Part shown: positions 31,084 through 41,275 of the stretch, piece after piece
Layout: every line of letters starts with the position of its first letter
Position numbering within the stretch: position 1 is the first letter of the stretch
Assembly: GCA_005473895.2 (NCBI GenBank)
Contig: SRJI02000018.1
Span: 1 to 64,000, forward strand
DNA length: 64,000 nucleotides
Direction of reading: 5' to 3'
From: Carideicomes alvinocaridis
Lineage (GTDB): Bacteria; Pseudomonadota; Alphaproteobacteria; Rhodobacterales; Rhodobacteraceae
The notes under the pieces: generated by a model
Told to the model about the DNA's origin: nothing
The model's database searches: none
Seen by the model: the letters and a program-made list of their open reading frames with translations, nothing else
Position numbers and translations under genes: made by a program

Positions 31084-32724
31084 ATGCCGCTGGACGTGGG
31101 GCGGACCTATTTCGTGGCAGACAGCGATTGCCATCTGCGCGAAGAGGCCGGAGGCGGTGCGAAACTCAATCATCTTCTGCTGGGCGATTGGCTGCGCGTA
31201 CTCGGCCCGGAAAAAGGCGATTGGGTGCAGGTGGAATGCCGCGGCGATATCGGCTGGCTGCCGAATCGCCAGATTACCGAGCACCGCGCATTGGAGATCA
31301 ATTTCGTCGATATCGGCCAGGGGGACGGCTGTCACGTGGTCACCCCCGACGGCCGGATCATCCTCGTCGACGCCGGCGTCGGGTCCAACATGAACCGCTT
31401 TCTCAGCTGGCGCTACGACCTGCGCGACCGCAACGTGACCGGCGCCGAGGACCACGATCCCGTCCGCCCGGCAGAGACCCCGCAGGTGATCGATCACGTG
31501 GTGATCTCGCACCCCGACAACGACCACTACTATGGCTTCCTCGAGGTGTTCGAGAACCGCAAGCTGCGCTTCGAACGCCTCTGGCACAACGGCATCGTGG
31601 AGCGCCCGAAGGAGCCCGAGCGCCCGGGCCTGCGCTATTATTCCCGCGACGACCTGGGCGGCTACGCCGTGCAGAACGGCCAGCGCTACCTGTGGGATCT
31701 GCGGCTGGGCGATGCCGGGATGCGCGACCTGATCGCGACCCATTCCGGCACCCGCAAACAGCTCGTCTCGACCTACCGCGCGGCGCTGGAAAACTCGCCC
31801 GAGCTGGTGTTCGGGGCGCTCGGCCGGCCTGCCCGGGCGCTCGAGGCGCCGGTCCACATGGCGGATTTCGAAGCGGAAAATCCCCTGCGGATCGAGGTCC
31901 TCTCCCCGCTCCAGGAAGAGGTCGCCTTCGACGGGGAAAGCCGTACCTCCCTGCGCCGGCTGGGCGACGAGACGGTGACCAAGAACGGGCATTCCGTGGT
32001 CCTGCGGCTGCATTACGGCCACCTGCGCGTGGTGCTCGGCGGTGACCTGAACGCGGAAGCGCAGGATTTCCTGCTGCAGCGCTATTCCGGCCGGGCGGAG
32101 GAAGCCTCCAAGCTCGAAACGCTGATCGCCTGTCTGAAGCTCAAGGCCGACACCCGCACCCCGCAGGAAGAGGTCGAGCTGCGCGAATCCGAGGCGGCGC
32201 TGGAGGATATCGTGGCCCGCGCCCGCCACTTCTTCGAGGCGGACGTGGCCAAGGCCTGCCACCACGGAAGCCACCTGTTCAGCACCGCCTTCCTGCGGGC
32301 GATGAACGCGCTGGTGACCGTCGTCGCATCGGGCGACGAGGAAAGCTATGCGCATCCCCGGCCCGATGCCCTGGGCACGTTCGGGAAACACGGGCGCGGC
32401 GAACGGCCGTTGATCTTCTCGACCGACCTCGCCCGATCGACCCGAGAATTCAACCCGATCCACGTCTCCTTCCAGCGGCTGCAATATTACCAGGCGCAGA
32501 TTGCGGCAGCGGAAACGCAGGCCGAAAAGGCGCGGATCCGGCGGGAAATGGAGATGGCAAAGGATCGCAACGTCGCAATCTACGGGATGATCACGCTCCG
32601 GGCCCTGGGCGACAAGGTGATCCTGGCCCAGAAACTGGAACAGCCCGCAAAGAACGGGCGGAAATGGGACATTCACCAATTGCACTGGTCGGCCGCCAGC
32701 GGGAAATTCCACGCCGCCCGCTGA
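31084..32724 (+). CDS. SH3-like plus ComEC/Rec2-type metallo-beta-lactamase-fold hydrolase
   Basis: 546 residues, no signal peptide, no membrane spans. Residues ~1-65 look like a bacterial SH3 domain (TYFVADSDCHLREEAGGGAK and WVQVECRGDIGWLPNRQI). From ~70 the lactamase fold begins: INFVDIGQGDGCHVVTPDGR, IILVDAGVGSN and the metal motif HVVISHPDNDHYYGF. Later blocks match the ComEC lactamase domain: VVLGGDLNAEAQDFL, AKACHHGSHLFS and SYAHPRPD. A helical segment rich in Glu/Ala sits near the end. ComEC itself is a membrane channel; here only the hydrolase part exists. Possible roles are nucleotide or nucleic-acid cleavage. ATG 31084 follows GAAGGGA. It stands alone between fnrL and yejF. Confidence 0.75.
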   Translation: MPLDVGRTYFVADSDCHLREEAGGGAKLNHLLLGDWLRVLGPEKGDWVQVECRGDIGWLPNRQITEHRALEINFVDIGQGDGCHVVTPDGRIILVDAGVGSNMNRFLSWRYDLRDRNVTGAEDHDPVRPAETPQVIDHVVISHPDNDHYYGFLEVFENRKLRFERLWHNGIVERPKEPERPGLRYYSRDDLGGYAVQNGQRYLWDLRLGDAGMRDLIATHSGTRKQLVSTYRAALENSPELVFGALGRPARALEAPVHMADFEAENPLRIEVLSPLQEEVAFDGESRTSLRRLGDETVTKNGHSVVLRLHYGHLRVVLGGDLNAEAQDFLLQRYSGRAEEASKLETLIACLKLKADTRTPQEEVELRESEAALEDIVARARHFFEADVAKACHHGSHLFSTAFLRAMNALVTVVASGDEESYAHPRPDALGTFGKHGRGERPLIFSTDLARSTREFNPIHVSFQRLQYYQAQIAAAETQAEKARIRREMEMAKDRNVAIYGMITLRALGDKVILAQKLEQPAKNGRKWDIHQLHWSAASGKFHAAR

Positions 32725-32754
32725 GCGCGGGACGCGGATCCGCCAAACCGGGCC

Positions 32755-34359
32755 TCAGCCGGTGGCGCCGGGCTTGTCGAAAGCCGCCGACAGCAGCGCG
32801 CGGGTGTAGTCGCTCTGCGGGTCGCGGAAAACCGCCTCGGCCGGCCCCGCCTCGACCACGTCGCCGTCCTTCATCACCGCCAGGTAATGCGACATGGCGC
32901 GCACCACCTTCAGGTCGTGGCTGATGAACAGGTAGGCCAGCCGGTACTTGCGCTGCAGCTCGCGCAGCAGGTCCACGATCTGCACCTGCACCGTCATGTC
33001 CAGCGCCGAGGTCGGCTCGTCCAGCACGACCAGCCGCGGCCGCAGGATCATCGCCCGCGCGATCGCGATCCGCTGCCGCTGTCCGCCGGAAAACTCATGC
33101 GGGTAGCGGTCCATCGTGGCGGGGTTCAGCCCCACCTCGTGCATCACCTCGGCAACCAGCTCGCGCACCGGGCGGCCGCCCGGGTTGCCATGCACCCCCA
33201 GCCCCTCGGCGATGATCTGTTCGCAGGTCATCCGCGGACTGAGCGACCCGTAAGGGTCCTGGAACACGATCTGCATCTCGGACCGCAGCTTGCGCAGCCG
33301 CTTGGTGTTCCACTTGCGCATGTCCTCGCCGCGGAAGGTGATCTGCCCCTCCGACGGGATCAGCCGCATCAGCGCCTGCGCCAGCGTCGTCTTGCCCGAG
33401 CCGCTCTCGCCCACGATGCCCAGCGTCTCGCCCTCGCGCACGCGGATGGTCGCGTCGTTCACGGCCTTCACATGGCCCACGGTGCGGCGCAGCAGGCCCT
33501 TCTGGATGGGAAACCAGATCTTCAGGTGATCGGTCTCCACCACCGGCGCGGCATCGGCCGGCACCGGGTCCGGGTCGCCCGTGGCCTCGGCCGCCAGCAG
33601 CATCTGGGTGTAGGGATGGCGCGGGTTGGCAAAGATCTCGGCCGTGGGCCCATGCTCCACGATCTCGCCGTCCTTCATCACGCAGACCCGGTCGGCGATG
33701 CGGCGCACGATGGTCAGGTCATGGGTGATGAACAGCAGGGACAGCGATTCCTGTTCCTTCAGCTCGGCCAGCAGGTCGAGGATCTGCGCCTGGATCGTGA
33801 CGTCGAGCGCCGTGGTCGGCTCGTCCGCGATCAGAAGCTCGGGCTTGTTGGCCAGCGCCATGGCGATCATCACCCGCTGCCGCTGCCCGCCCGAAAGCTG
33901 GTGCGGATAGGCGGTGAGCCGCGATTCCGGGTCGCGGATGCCCACGCGGTCCAGCAGCTCGAGAATGCGCCGGCGCGCCGCTTCTCCGGTCACGCCCTGG
34001 TGCAGCGCAAGGCTCTCGCCCAGCTGTTTCTCCAGCGTGTGTAGCGGATTGAGCGAGGTCATCGGCTCCTGGAAGATGAAGGAGATGTCGTTCCCCCGCA
34101 CCTTGCGCAGCCGCTTGTCGGGGGCGCTGATCATCTCCTGCCCGTCGAAGGTGACCGAACCGGCGACCTCCGCGCTCGACCCCAGCAGCGACACGGTGCT
34201 GAGCGCGGTCACCGACTTGCCCGACCCCGATTCCCCCACCAGCGCCACGGTCTCGCCGCGCCCCACGGTAAAGGACACGCCCTTGACCGCCTCGATCCGC
34301 TGGCCCTCCTGCCGGAAGGCGACGGTCAGGTCTTTCACGTCGAGGATGGTGCCGCTCAT
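32755..34359 (-). CDS. yejF: Peptide ABC transporter, fused dual ATP-binding protein (YejF-like)
   Basis: 534 residues made of two complete nucleotide-binding domains. First half: Walker A GESGSGKS near residue 40, signature LSGGQRQRV, Walker B LLIADEPTTALD. Second half (from ~275): GESGSGKTTL, FSGGQRQRI, LVVLDEPTSALD. Each half ends in an oligopeptide-transporter C-terminal extension. It energises import of microcin C-type or other short peptides through YejB/YejE. Last gene of the minus-strand yejABEF order. Confidence 0.93.
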   Translation of the reverse strand: MSGTILDVKDLTVAFRQEGQRIEAVKGVSFTVGRGETVALVGESGSGKSVTALSTVSLLGSSAEVAGSVTFDGQEMISAPDKRLRKVRGNDISFIFQEPMTSLNPLHTLEKQLGESLALHQGVTGEAARRRILELLDRVGIRDPESRLTAYPHQLSGGQRQRVMIAMALANKPELLIADEPTTALDVTIQAQILDLLAELKEQESLSLLFITHDLTIVRRIADRVCVMKDGEIVEHGPTAEIFANPRHPYTQMLLAAEATGDPDPVPADAAPVVETDHLKIWFPIQKGLLRRTVGHVKAVNDATIRVREGETLGIVGESGSGKTTLAQALMRLIPSEGQITFRGEDMRKWNTKRLRKLRSEMQIVFQDPYGSLSPRMTCEQIIAEGLGVHGNPGGRPVRELVAEVMHEVGLNPATMDRYPHEFSGGQRQRIAIARAMILRPRLVVLDEPTSALDMTVQVQIVDLLRELQRKYRLAYLFISHDLKVVRAMSHYLAVMKDGDVVEAGPAEAVFRDPQSDYTRALLSAAFDKPGATG

Positions 34360-34417
34360 GAAAACTCCGCGGGGGCTGAAGGGACGGGACGGGCGAAGGC
34401 CGCGCTCATTGGCCCGC

Positions 34418-35599
34418 TCATTGGAAGGTCTTCCTCGGGTCGAAGGCGTCGCGCACCCCCTCGAAGATGAAGACCAGCAGCGACAGCATGATGGCGAAGA
34501 CGAAGAAGGCGGTGAAGCCCAGCCACGGCGCCTGCAGGTTCTGCTTGGCCTGCAGCGTCAGCTCCCCCAGCGAGGGCGCCGAGGAGGGCAGACCGAAGCC
34601 CAGGAAATCCAGCCCCGCCAGGGTCGAGATGGTCCCCGTCACGATGAAGGGCAGCATGGTCAGCGTCGCCACCATGGCGTTGGGCAGCATGTGGCGGAAC
34701 ATGATCGTCCCGTTGCTGACCCCCAGCGCCCGCGCCGCGCGCACGTATTCGAGGTTGCGGGCGCGCAGGAACTCGGCCCGCACCACGCCCACCAGCTGCG
34801 TCCAGCCGAACAGCACCATCAGGAACACCAGCAGCCAGAAGGATCGGCCGAGTATCGCGAAGAGGATGATGATGATGTAAAGCTGCGGGGTGGAGGTCCA
34901 GATCTCGATCACCCGCTGGAAGAACAGGTCCGTCCGCCCCCCGAAGAACCCCTGCACCGCCCCCGCCACGATGCCGATGACCGAGGCCAGCGTGGTGACG
35001 ACCAAGGTAAAGACAATGGACAGCCGGAAGCCGTAGATCACCCGCGCCAGCACGTCCCGCTTGGTGTCGTCGGTGCCCAACCAGTTCTGCCAGCTCGGCG
35101 GCAGCGGCGCGGCCCCGGGGCGGTCCACCGGCGTGGTGTAGGAATAGGGGATCGGCGGCCAGATGGACCAGCCCTTCTGGATCTCCTCGTCGTTCACCAC
35201 CCCGTCCTCGGCATCGAGGATCACGCCGTTCGGGTCGTCGAAACAGGCATCCAACCCACCGCTCGCGATCAGGCACTGCACCTCGATGTCGCGATAGGGC
35301 GCCTCGGTCTGGAAATCCCCGCCGAAGGTGGTCTCGGGGTAATAGTTCAGCACCGGCGTGTAATACTCGCCGCGGTACTGCACGAGGATCGGCTTCTCGT
35401 TGGCGATGAACTCGGCGAACAGCGACAGGCCGAAGAGGATCGCGAAGATCCACAGCGACCAGTAGGCCCGGCGGTTGCGGGTGAAGTTGCGCCAGCGGCG
35501 GCGATTGAGCGGCGACAGGTAGCCCTTGGGCGTCTCGGGCACCGGCACCGGCGCGTCATGGCCCAGGTTCTGCTCGGGCAGCGGATCGGTCTGCGACAT
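34418..35599 (-). CDS. yejE: Peptide ABC transporter permease (YejE-like)
   Basis: 393 residues. A cytoplasmic N terminus with a conserved basic RRRWRNFTRNRRAYWSLWIF precedes the first helix. A large periplasmic loop follows, then the binding-protein-dependent transport domain with five or more helices. The EAA loop region reads EYVRAARALGVSNGTIMFRH. Pairs with YejB to form the pore. It lies 3 bases after the yejB stop. Confidence 0.92.
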   Translation of the reverse strand: MSQTDPLPEQNLGHDAPVPVPETPKGYLSPLNRRRWRNFTRNRRAYWSLWIFAILFGLSLFAEFIANEKPILVQYRGEYYTPVLNYYPETTFGGDFQTEAPYRDIEVQCLIASGGLDACFDDPNGVILDAEDGVVNDEEIQKGWSIWPPIPYSYTTPVDRPGAAPLPPSWQNWLGTDDTKRDVLARVIYGFRLSIVFTLVVTTLASVIGIVAGAVQGFFGGRTDLFFQRVIEIWTSTPQLYIIIILFAILGRSFWLLVFLMVLFGWTQLVGVVRAEFLRARNLEYVRAARALGVSNGTIMFRHMLPNAMVATLTMLPFIVTGTISTLAGLDFLGFGLPSSAPSLGELTLQAKQNLQAPWLGFTAFFVFAIMLSLLVFIFEGVRDAFDPRKTFQ

Positions 35600-35602
35600 G
35601 GC

Positions 35603-36679
35603 TCAGCCCTCCCGCTTTTCGAAGTCGATGCGCGGATCGACGAAGACATACATCAGGTCCGACAGGATGCCGACCACCAGCCCGATCAGGCCGAAGATGA
35701 ACAGCGTCCCGAAGATCACCGGGTAATCCCGCGCCACCGCCGCCTCGAAGCCCAGCCGCCCGAGACCGTCGAGCGAAAAGATCGTCTCGATGATCAGTGA
35801 GCCGGAAAAGAAGATGCCGATGAAGACCGCCGGGAAGCCCGCGATCACGATCAGCATCGCGTTGCGGAAGACGTGACCATACAGCACCCGGCTTTCCGGC
35901 AGGCCCTTGGCCCGCGCGGTCATCACGTATTGCTTCTTGATCTCGTCGAGGAAGGAGTTCTTGGTCAGCAGCGTCAGCGTGGCAAAGGCCGAGATGGTCG
36001 AGGCCAGCACCGGCAGCGCGATATGCCAGAAGTAGTCGGCGATCCGGGCGGGCCATGACAGCGCCTCCCAGTTGTCGCTGACGAGGCCGCGCAGCGGGAA
36101 GATCTGCCAGTAGGAGCCGCCCGCGAACAGCACCAGCAGCAGGATCGCGAACAGGAAACCGGGGATCGCGTAGGCCACGATGATCAGCCCCGAGGTCCAG
36201 GTGTCGAAGCTCGTCCCGTCGCGCACCGCCTTGCGGATGCCCAGCGGGATCGACACGAGGTAGGCGATCACCGTGGACCACAGCCCGAGCGAGATCGACA
36301 CCGGCAGCTTCTCCATCACCAGGTCCACCACGTCGATCGACCGGAAATAGCTCTCTCCGAAATCGAGCCGCATGTAGTTCCACATCATGCCGACGAAGCG
36401 CTTCCAGAGCGGCTGATCGAAGCCGAACTCTTTCTCCAGCTGCTCGATGAACTCGGGCGGCAGGCCCCGCGCGCCGGCATATTGCTCGGTCTCGAAGGAG
36501 GTCTGCTGCGTCTCGCCCCCGGCAAAGCTGCTGAAAGCATCGCCCTCGCCCTGCATCTGGGCGATGATCTGCTCGATCGGGCCGCCGGGCACGAATTGCA
36601 CCAGGGCAAAGTTGATGACCATGATCCCGACAAGCGTGGGCACGATCAGCAGAAGGCGGCGGAGGATATAGGCTCCCAT
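35603..36679 (-). CDS. yejB: Peptide ABC transporter permease (YejB-like)
   Basis: 358 residues. First helix [20 protein letters not shown] with the conserved [20 protein letters not shown], as in DppB/YejB permeases. The EAA loop is [21 protein letters not shown] periplasmic segment of ~60 residues ([20 protein letters not shown]) separates helices 1 and 2, as in YejB. It starts 8 bases after the yejA stop. Confidence 0.93.
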   Translation of the reverse strand: MGAYILRRLLLIVPTLVGIMVINFALVQFVPGGPIEQIIAQMQGEGDAFSSFAGGETQQTSFETEQYAGARGLPPEFIEQLEKEFGFDQPLWKRFVGMMWNYMRLDFGESYFRSIDVVDLVMEKLPVSISLGLWSTVIAYLVSIPLGIRKAVRDGTSFDTWTSGLIIVAYAIPGFLFAILLLVLFAGGSYWQIFPLRGLVSDNWEALSWPARIADYFWHIALPVLASTISAFATLTLLTKNSFLDEIKKQYVMTARAKGLPESRVLYGHVFRNAMLIVIAGFPAVFIGIFFSGSLIIETIFSLDGLGRLGFEAAVARDYPVIFGTLFIFGLIGLVVGILSDLMYVFVDPRIDFEKREG

Positions 36680-36687
36680 CGCGCGGC

Positions 36688-39414
36688 TTACCTCAGCGCC
36701 CCGGCGTCACGCAGCGCCTGCGCCTTGTCCTTGTCGTACCACCAGAAATCCAGCTCCCCCAGAGAGTAGGAGGGGATCTCGGGGTGGTCGTACTGGTCCC
36801 AGTAGGCGACCCAGTAGCTGTCGTTGTACCAGACCGGGATCATGAAGAACTCGTAGCGCAGCACCCGGTCCAGCGCCATCAGGCTGGCATCCTCTTCTTC
36901 CGAGCTCTGGGTGGCGAGCGAGGCGTCGATCACCGCGTCCACCAGCGGGCTGGCCAGCCCCGCCGGATTGAACAGGGAAAACTCCGCCTCGGCCGAGCCA
37001 TAGCGCTGGTGCAGCCCCGTCCCGGTCCCGAGGAAGGCGGCATAGCCGTCGAACACCATGTCATATTGCCGCTCGCGCTCCCGCAGCGTGTATTGCGCGG
37101 CATCCACCTTCTCCATCCGCGCGGCGATCCCCATGCTCTGCAGGTTCTGCACGAAGGTCTCGACGATGCTGTCCAGCGTCGAGGAGGAGGAGTTGGAGAC
37201 GGGGATGTTGATCGTCATCAGCCGCCCCTCGGCGTTGCGGCGCATCATCTTGCCCTCGGGCTGCACCGGCGTGCCGAAATACGAATAGACCCCGCCGATG
37301 GCGCCCAGCCCGATGACCACGGTCACGACCCGCACGACGGTGCCCTTGGCCCGCATCACGATGAAGCCGGCGACCACCAGGATCAGCAGCGCCACGCCCA
37401 CGACCACCGGCATCGACCAGCGCGGCGGCTGTTTCGGCGGCAGCTGCATGGTCCAGCCCGCCTCGTCCAGCAGGGCCATCGCCTTGCGCTGGTTGTCCCG
37501 GTCGGTCAGGCGATCCGCGTCCGAGGTATGGGGCTTCACCGCCGGCTCGTTCATCACCTCCGCCGGCACCACGTCGCCCAGCCCTTCAAGGAACTCGCGC
37601 TCCGCGCCCACGGGCTTGCCCTCCGCCATCAGCGGCGTGTCCTGGGTGAAGGAGACGCGCTGCTTGAACAGCCCGTTCTGCAGCGACTCGTTGGTCCATT
37701 CGAAGTTGTAGCCAAGTGCCACCGCCTGCCGCACCCGCTTGTCCTTGAACATGTCGCGCGCCAGGTTGAACACGAAGCCCGAGGGCGTCGGCGGGTTGCC
37801 GTCCGGCAGCTCCTCGCGCACGACATAGCCCTCGTTCACCGCCGGGAAGTCGTAGCCGGTGGCCCATTGCTTGGAATTGCTCTCGGCCCGGAAGGTGTAT
37901 TCGCCCGCCTTGAACGCCTCGAAGGCGCCGGTATCGTCGGCGAAATACTCCACCCGGATGGTGTCGAAGTTGTGCCGCCCCTGGTTGATCGGCAGGTCCT
38001 TGCCCCAGTAATCCGGGTTGCGCTTGTAGGTGATGCGCCGGTTGATGTCGTAGCTGTCCAGCACGTAAGGCCCCGAGCCCGGCGCCGCGTCCAGCCGCGG
38101 CTCGTCCAGCCGGGCATCGTTCTCCTCGAACCATTTCTGCGGCCAGACCGGGACCGAGCCCACCTGGTCGATCAGCGACCGGCGCGAGATGTCGTCGGCA
38201 AAGGTGAACTTCACCGTGTGATCGTCCAGCGCCTCGGCCGACTTGATCCGCTTCTTCACCGCCTGCGCGTAGGAGGGCAGCCCCTGTTCCAGCAGCAGGT
38301 TGTGCGAGAACACCACGTCATGCGCCGTCACCGGGTCGCCGTTGGAAAACCGCGCCTCGGGCCGCATGTGGAAGATCACCCAGGTCTTGGCCTCGTCATA
38401 GTCCAGCGAGCTTGCCAGCAGGCCGTACATCTCGCCATAGACATCCGCCGGCGCCGACCCGCCCGAGGACGGCTCTTCGCCCATCAGGCTTTCATAGACC
38501 ATCCAGGAATAGCGCCCCGCGCGACCCTTGCGCGAATAGGGGTTCATGGAGTCGAAGGTGCCCGGCGCCCAGACGGAGATTTCACCGCCCTTGGGCGCGT
38601 CGGGGTTCACGTAGTCGAAATGCTCGTAATCCGCCGGGTAGGTCAGGTCGCCGAAGAAGGAATAGCCATGCGACTGGATCAGCGTCCCGTCCCGCTTGGC
38701 CGCCAGCCAGTCCTCGTCCTCGTAGACCGGGTTGTCCGGGTTCTCCTCCCGGAGCTGCGCGATCTCGGCATCGACACCCTGCGGGGCGGCGTCTTCGGCC
38801 GTCGTATCACCGGCCGCGTCTCCGGTGGCCGCACCTTCATCGGCTGCATCTTCACCGGTCACATCGTCACCGGTCGCGCCTTCGCCGGCCGTAGCGTCGC
38901 CGGTCGGCTCGGCCGCAGGGGACTCCGCCCCGGCCTCAGCGTCGGCGGCAGGCGCATCGGCCTCCTCCGCGCCCACGTCCGAAGCCGGATCCTCCGCCGC
39001 GCCATCGTCGGCCTGCGTCGTGCCCGGCGCAGCCTCCTGCGACGCGGCCCCGTCCGTCCCGGCCTCCGTGGACTCGTCGGCCCCGGAGCTCTCCGCAGCC
39101 GGCGCGTCCTCCGTCACATCCTCCATCACCGGAGCCTCCGGGGCGGTCGCATCCGGCGCCGTCTCCGCGCTCGCGGCCGGAGCGTCCGACTCCTGCGTCT
39201 CGCTCTCCGATCCGGTGGCGGGATCCTCCACGCTTTCCAGCGCGGGGGCTTCCTCGACGATCACCGGCTGGCTGTCCTCGTCCGTCCCCTCGGCCTGCTG
39301 GGCCACGCCTTGGGCGGTCCATGCCATGAGCGCCAGCAACGCCCCTGCGGCGAGCGCGATCATGCGATCCTGCGCAAATCTGGTGGCGGTGGCGGCCTTG
39401 CCGGATCCGGTCAT
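36688..39414 (-). CDS. yejA: YejA-like peptide-binding protein with acidic linker and internal membrane hairpin
   Basis: 908 residues; normal YejA-like proteins are about 600. An N-terminal hydrophobic segment ([20 protein letters not shown], residues ~18-37) serves as signal or anchor. Residues ~41-215 are a low-complexity Ala/Asp/Glu/Gly/Thr stretch. The binding domain then starts ([20 protein letters not shown]) and has [20 protein letters not shown] and [20 protein letters not shown]. At ~665-715 two membrane helices ([20 protein letters not shown] and [18 protein letters not shown]) joined by a basic turn interrupt the C-terminal lobe. The domain then resumes ([15 protein letters not shown]) to a normal end. 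ATG 39414 follows GGGGAGAT. Confidence 0.88.
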   Translation of the reverse strand: MTGSGKAATATRFAQDRMIALAAGALLALMAWTAQGVAQQAEGTDEDSQPVIVEEAPALESVEDPATGSESETQESDAPAASAETAPDATAPEAPVMEDVTEDAPAAESSGADESTEAGTDGAASQEAAPGTTQADDGAAEDPASDVGAEEADAPAADAEAGAESPAAEPTGDATAGEGATGDDVTGEDAADEGAATGDAAGDTTAEDAAPQGVDAEIAQLREENPDNPVYEDEDWLAAKRDGTLIQSHGYSFFGDLTYPADYEHFDYVNPDAPKGGEISVWAPGTFDSMNPYSRKGRAGRYSWMVYESLMGEEPSSGGSAPADVYGEMYGLLASSLDYDEAKTWVIFHMRPEARFSNGDPVTAHDVVFSHNLLLEQGLPSYAQAVKKRIKSAEALDDHTVKFTFADDISRRSLIDQVGSVPVWPQKWFEENDARLDEPRLDAAPGSGPYVLDSYDINRRITYKRNPDYWGKDLPINQGRHNFDTIRVEYFADDTGAFEAFKAGEYTFRAESNSKQWATGYDFPAVNEGYVVREELPDGNPPTPSGFVFNLARDMFKDKRVRQAVALGYNFEWTNESLQNGLFKQRVSFTQDTPLMAEGKPVGAEREFLEGLGDVVPAEVMNEPAVKPHTSDADRLTDRDNQRKAMALLDEAGWTMQLPPKQPPRWSMPVVVGVALLILVVAGFIVMRAKGTVVRVVTVVIGLGAIGGVYSYFGTPVQPEGKMMRRNAEGRLMTINIPVSNSSSSTLDSIVETFVQNLQSMGIAARMEKVDAAQYTLRERERQYDMVFDGYAAFLGTGTGLHQRYGSAEAEFSLFNPAGLASPLVDAVIDASLATQSSEEEDASLMALDRVLRYEFFMIPVWYNDSYWVAYWDQYDHPEIPSYSLGELDFWWYDKDKAQALRDAGALR

Positions 39415-39671
39415 GCAGATCTCCCCGAAATGTCCTGCGGCGGGCCGCGCACAGGGCGGCGGCTCCGAGGCCACACCTTAGAAGTCGGGCCGCGCGACAT
39501 TCAAGGTGCGAAACACGCGGCTCACTCCCGCCATGACGAATCGTGAAGCCGCGTGCTGGATCCCGCCGCGCCTAGGGACGCGCCGCAACCCGGGGCGCAC
39601 GAAAAAGGGCCGGTGCGCCCCGCGCCCGGCCCTCAATTCCGTTCCCGTCAGGCCGTCGCCGGCCCGCCCGC

Positions 39672-40190
39672 TCAGCCGCCGAGGCTGTCGAGATAGGCGA
39701 TCACGTTGGCGCGGTCCTCGACATCCTTGAGACCGGCAAAGCCCATCTTGGTGCCCGGCGCAGCCTCGCGCGGATTGGTCAGGAAGTGGTTGAGGTTCTC
39801 GGGCGACCAGACGTCGCCGACCTGCTCCAGCGCGCCGGAATAATCGTAGCCGGAGACCGAGTCGATCTCGCGCCCGACCACGCCGTCCAGGTGCGGCCCG
39901 GTGGCATTGGTGCCGTCGATCTTGTGGCAGGCCCGGCACTTGCCGAAGACGCGCTCGCCCCTGCCGGCATCGGCCTCGGCAAAGACCTCCTCGAAGCTCG
40001 GGCCTTCCTCGGCCTCGCCGCCACCTTCCTCGGCCCCGGTGTCGATGACATAGGCCTGGTGCACTTCGTCCCCGTGCCCTTCCTCGCCGACATGATACAG
40101 CGCCTCGGCTGCCCAGTTCCCCAGAAGAAAGACCAGCAGCGCCCCGCAGAAGGCGCCCACCACCTTGGTCATCGTCATCGTGTCTAGCAT
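39672..40190 (-). CDS. Membrane-anchored c-type cytochrome (CycM/c552-like)
   Basis: 172 residues. An uncleaved N-terminal helix (VVGAFCGALLVFLLGNWAAE) is followed by an acidic linker and a class I cytochrome c domain. The heme site is CRACH near residue 85, with typical context FGKCRACHKIDGTNATGPHL. The axial Met is in APGTKMGFAG and the terminal helix is RANVIAYLDSL. Such membrane cytochromes carry electrons from the bc1 complex to terminal oxidases, and would fit the cbb3 or aa3 oxidase. It is divergent from pheA. Confidence 0.9.
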   Translation of the reverse strand: MLDTMTMTKVVGAFCGALLVFLLGNWAAEALYHVGEEGHGDEVHQAYVIDTGAEEGGGEAEEGPSFEEVFAEADAGRGERVFGKCRACHKIDGTNATGPHLDGVVGREIDSVSGYDYSGALEQVGDVWSPENLNHFLTNPREAAPGTKMGFAGLKDVEDRANVIAYLDSLGG

Positions 40191-40362
40191 CGCTGGCCCG
40201 TCCGCTACTCCAATTTTCGGGCTATCTATCCGCTTCCCCCCCGGTTGCGCAAGGTGTAGTTACCGCGACCAAACGCCCCCGTTCCCCTTCGGCCGCGCGG
40301 GACCATTGTGCCGGAGCGGCCGCCGGGGACCGGGCGGCGAAGGGCAGAGAACGGGGGACGGC

Positions 40363-41196
40363 ATGGCCGGACGCATCGCATTCCAGGGCGCACCGGGCGC
40401 CTATTCCCACGAGGCCTGCCAGGAGGCCTGCCCGGAGATGGAGGCGATGCCCTGCGACACCTTCGAGGACGTGGTGGAGGCGGTGCGCTCCGGCGCCGCC
40501 GACCTCGCCATGCTGCCGGTGGAGAACTCGACCTACGGGCGGGTGGCCGACATCCATTCGCTGCTGCCCCAGTCCGGGCTTCACATCATCGGCGAGGCGT
40601 TCGTCCGGGTGCGGATCTGCCTGATGGCCCTGCCCGGCGTGACGCTCGATCAGGTCGAGCGGGTACGCGCCCACCTGGTGCTGCTGCCGCAGGCGCGCCG
40701 CTTCCTGGCCGAGCACGGCATCCGCCCCGAGACCGCCGCCGACAGCGCCGGCGCCGCGGCCGAGCTGGTGCGCGCCGGCACGCCCGGCACCGGCGTTCTG
40801 GCCAGCGCGCTGGCGGCCCGGACCTACGGCCTGGAGGTGCTGGCCAGCGACATCGAGGATCACGGCCACAACACGACCCGCTTCCTGATCATGTCGCGCG
40901 AGCCAGATCTCGCGCGCCGCGGCAATGACGGCATGATGACCACCTTCGTCTTCCAGGTGCGCAACATCCCCGCCGCGCTCTACAAGGCGATGGGCGGCTT
41001 CGCCACCAACGGCGTCAACATGACCAAGCTGGAAAGCTACATGGTGGACGGCTCCTTCACCGCGACGCAGTTCTACGCCGATATCGAGGGCCACCCCGAG
41101 GACCCGGCGGTGAAGCGGGCGCTCGACGAGCTGGATTATTTCACCAAGGAACTGAAGATCCTCGGCGTCTACCCGGCCGATCCCAAGCGCCACTGA
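40363..41196 (+). CDS. pheA: Prephenate dehydratase
   Basis: 277 residues, monofunctional. The catalytic domain begins IAFQGAPGAYSHEACQEACP and has LPVENSTYGRVADIHSLL with the conserved ENS, and later SDIEDHGHNTTRFLIMSRE with the catalytic Thr region (NTTRF). The ACT domain follows from ~190 (TTFVFQVRNIPAALYKAMGG, NMTKLESYM) and should bind phenylalanine for feedback control. No chorismate mutase domain is present. ATG 40363 gives the family-typical start; a longer in-frame start at 40165 is rejected. Confidence 0.95.
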   Translation: MAGRIAFQGAPGAYSHEACQEACPEMEAMPCDTFEDVVEAVRSGAADLAMLPVENSTYGRVADIHSLLPQSGLHIIGEAFVRVRICLMALPGVTLDQVERVRAHLVLLPQARRFLAEHGIRPETAADSAGAAAELVRAGTPGTGVLASALAARTYGLEVLASDIEDHGHNTTRFLIMSREPDLARRGNDGMMTTFVFQVRNIPAALYKAMGGFATNGVNMTKLESYMVDGSFTATQFYADIEGHPEDPAVKRALDELDYFTKELKILGVYPADPKRH

Positions 41197-41275
41197 TCCC
41201 GCCCCGCGCCCCCTGCCCCGGCGGGGTCGGGCGGAGAGGCCGGCAAGGGGGCGCTGCCCCCTCGTCGCTGCGCTC

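Noticed and set aside
36784-39546. 920-residue open frame antisense to the YejA-like gene
   Set aside because: It is low complexity (Arg, Gly, Val, His), lies fully opposite a clear binding-protein gene and reflects its GC-rich wobble positions.
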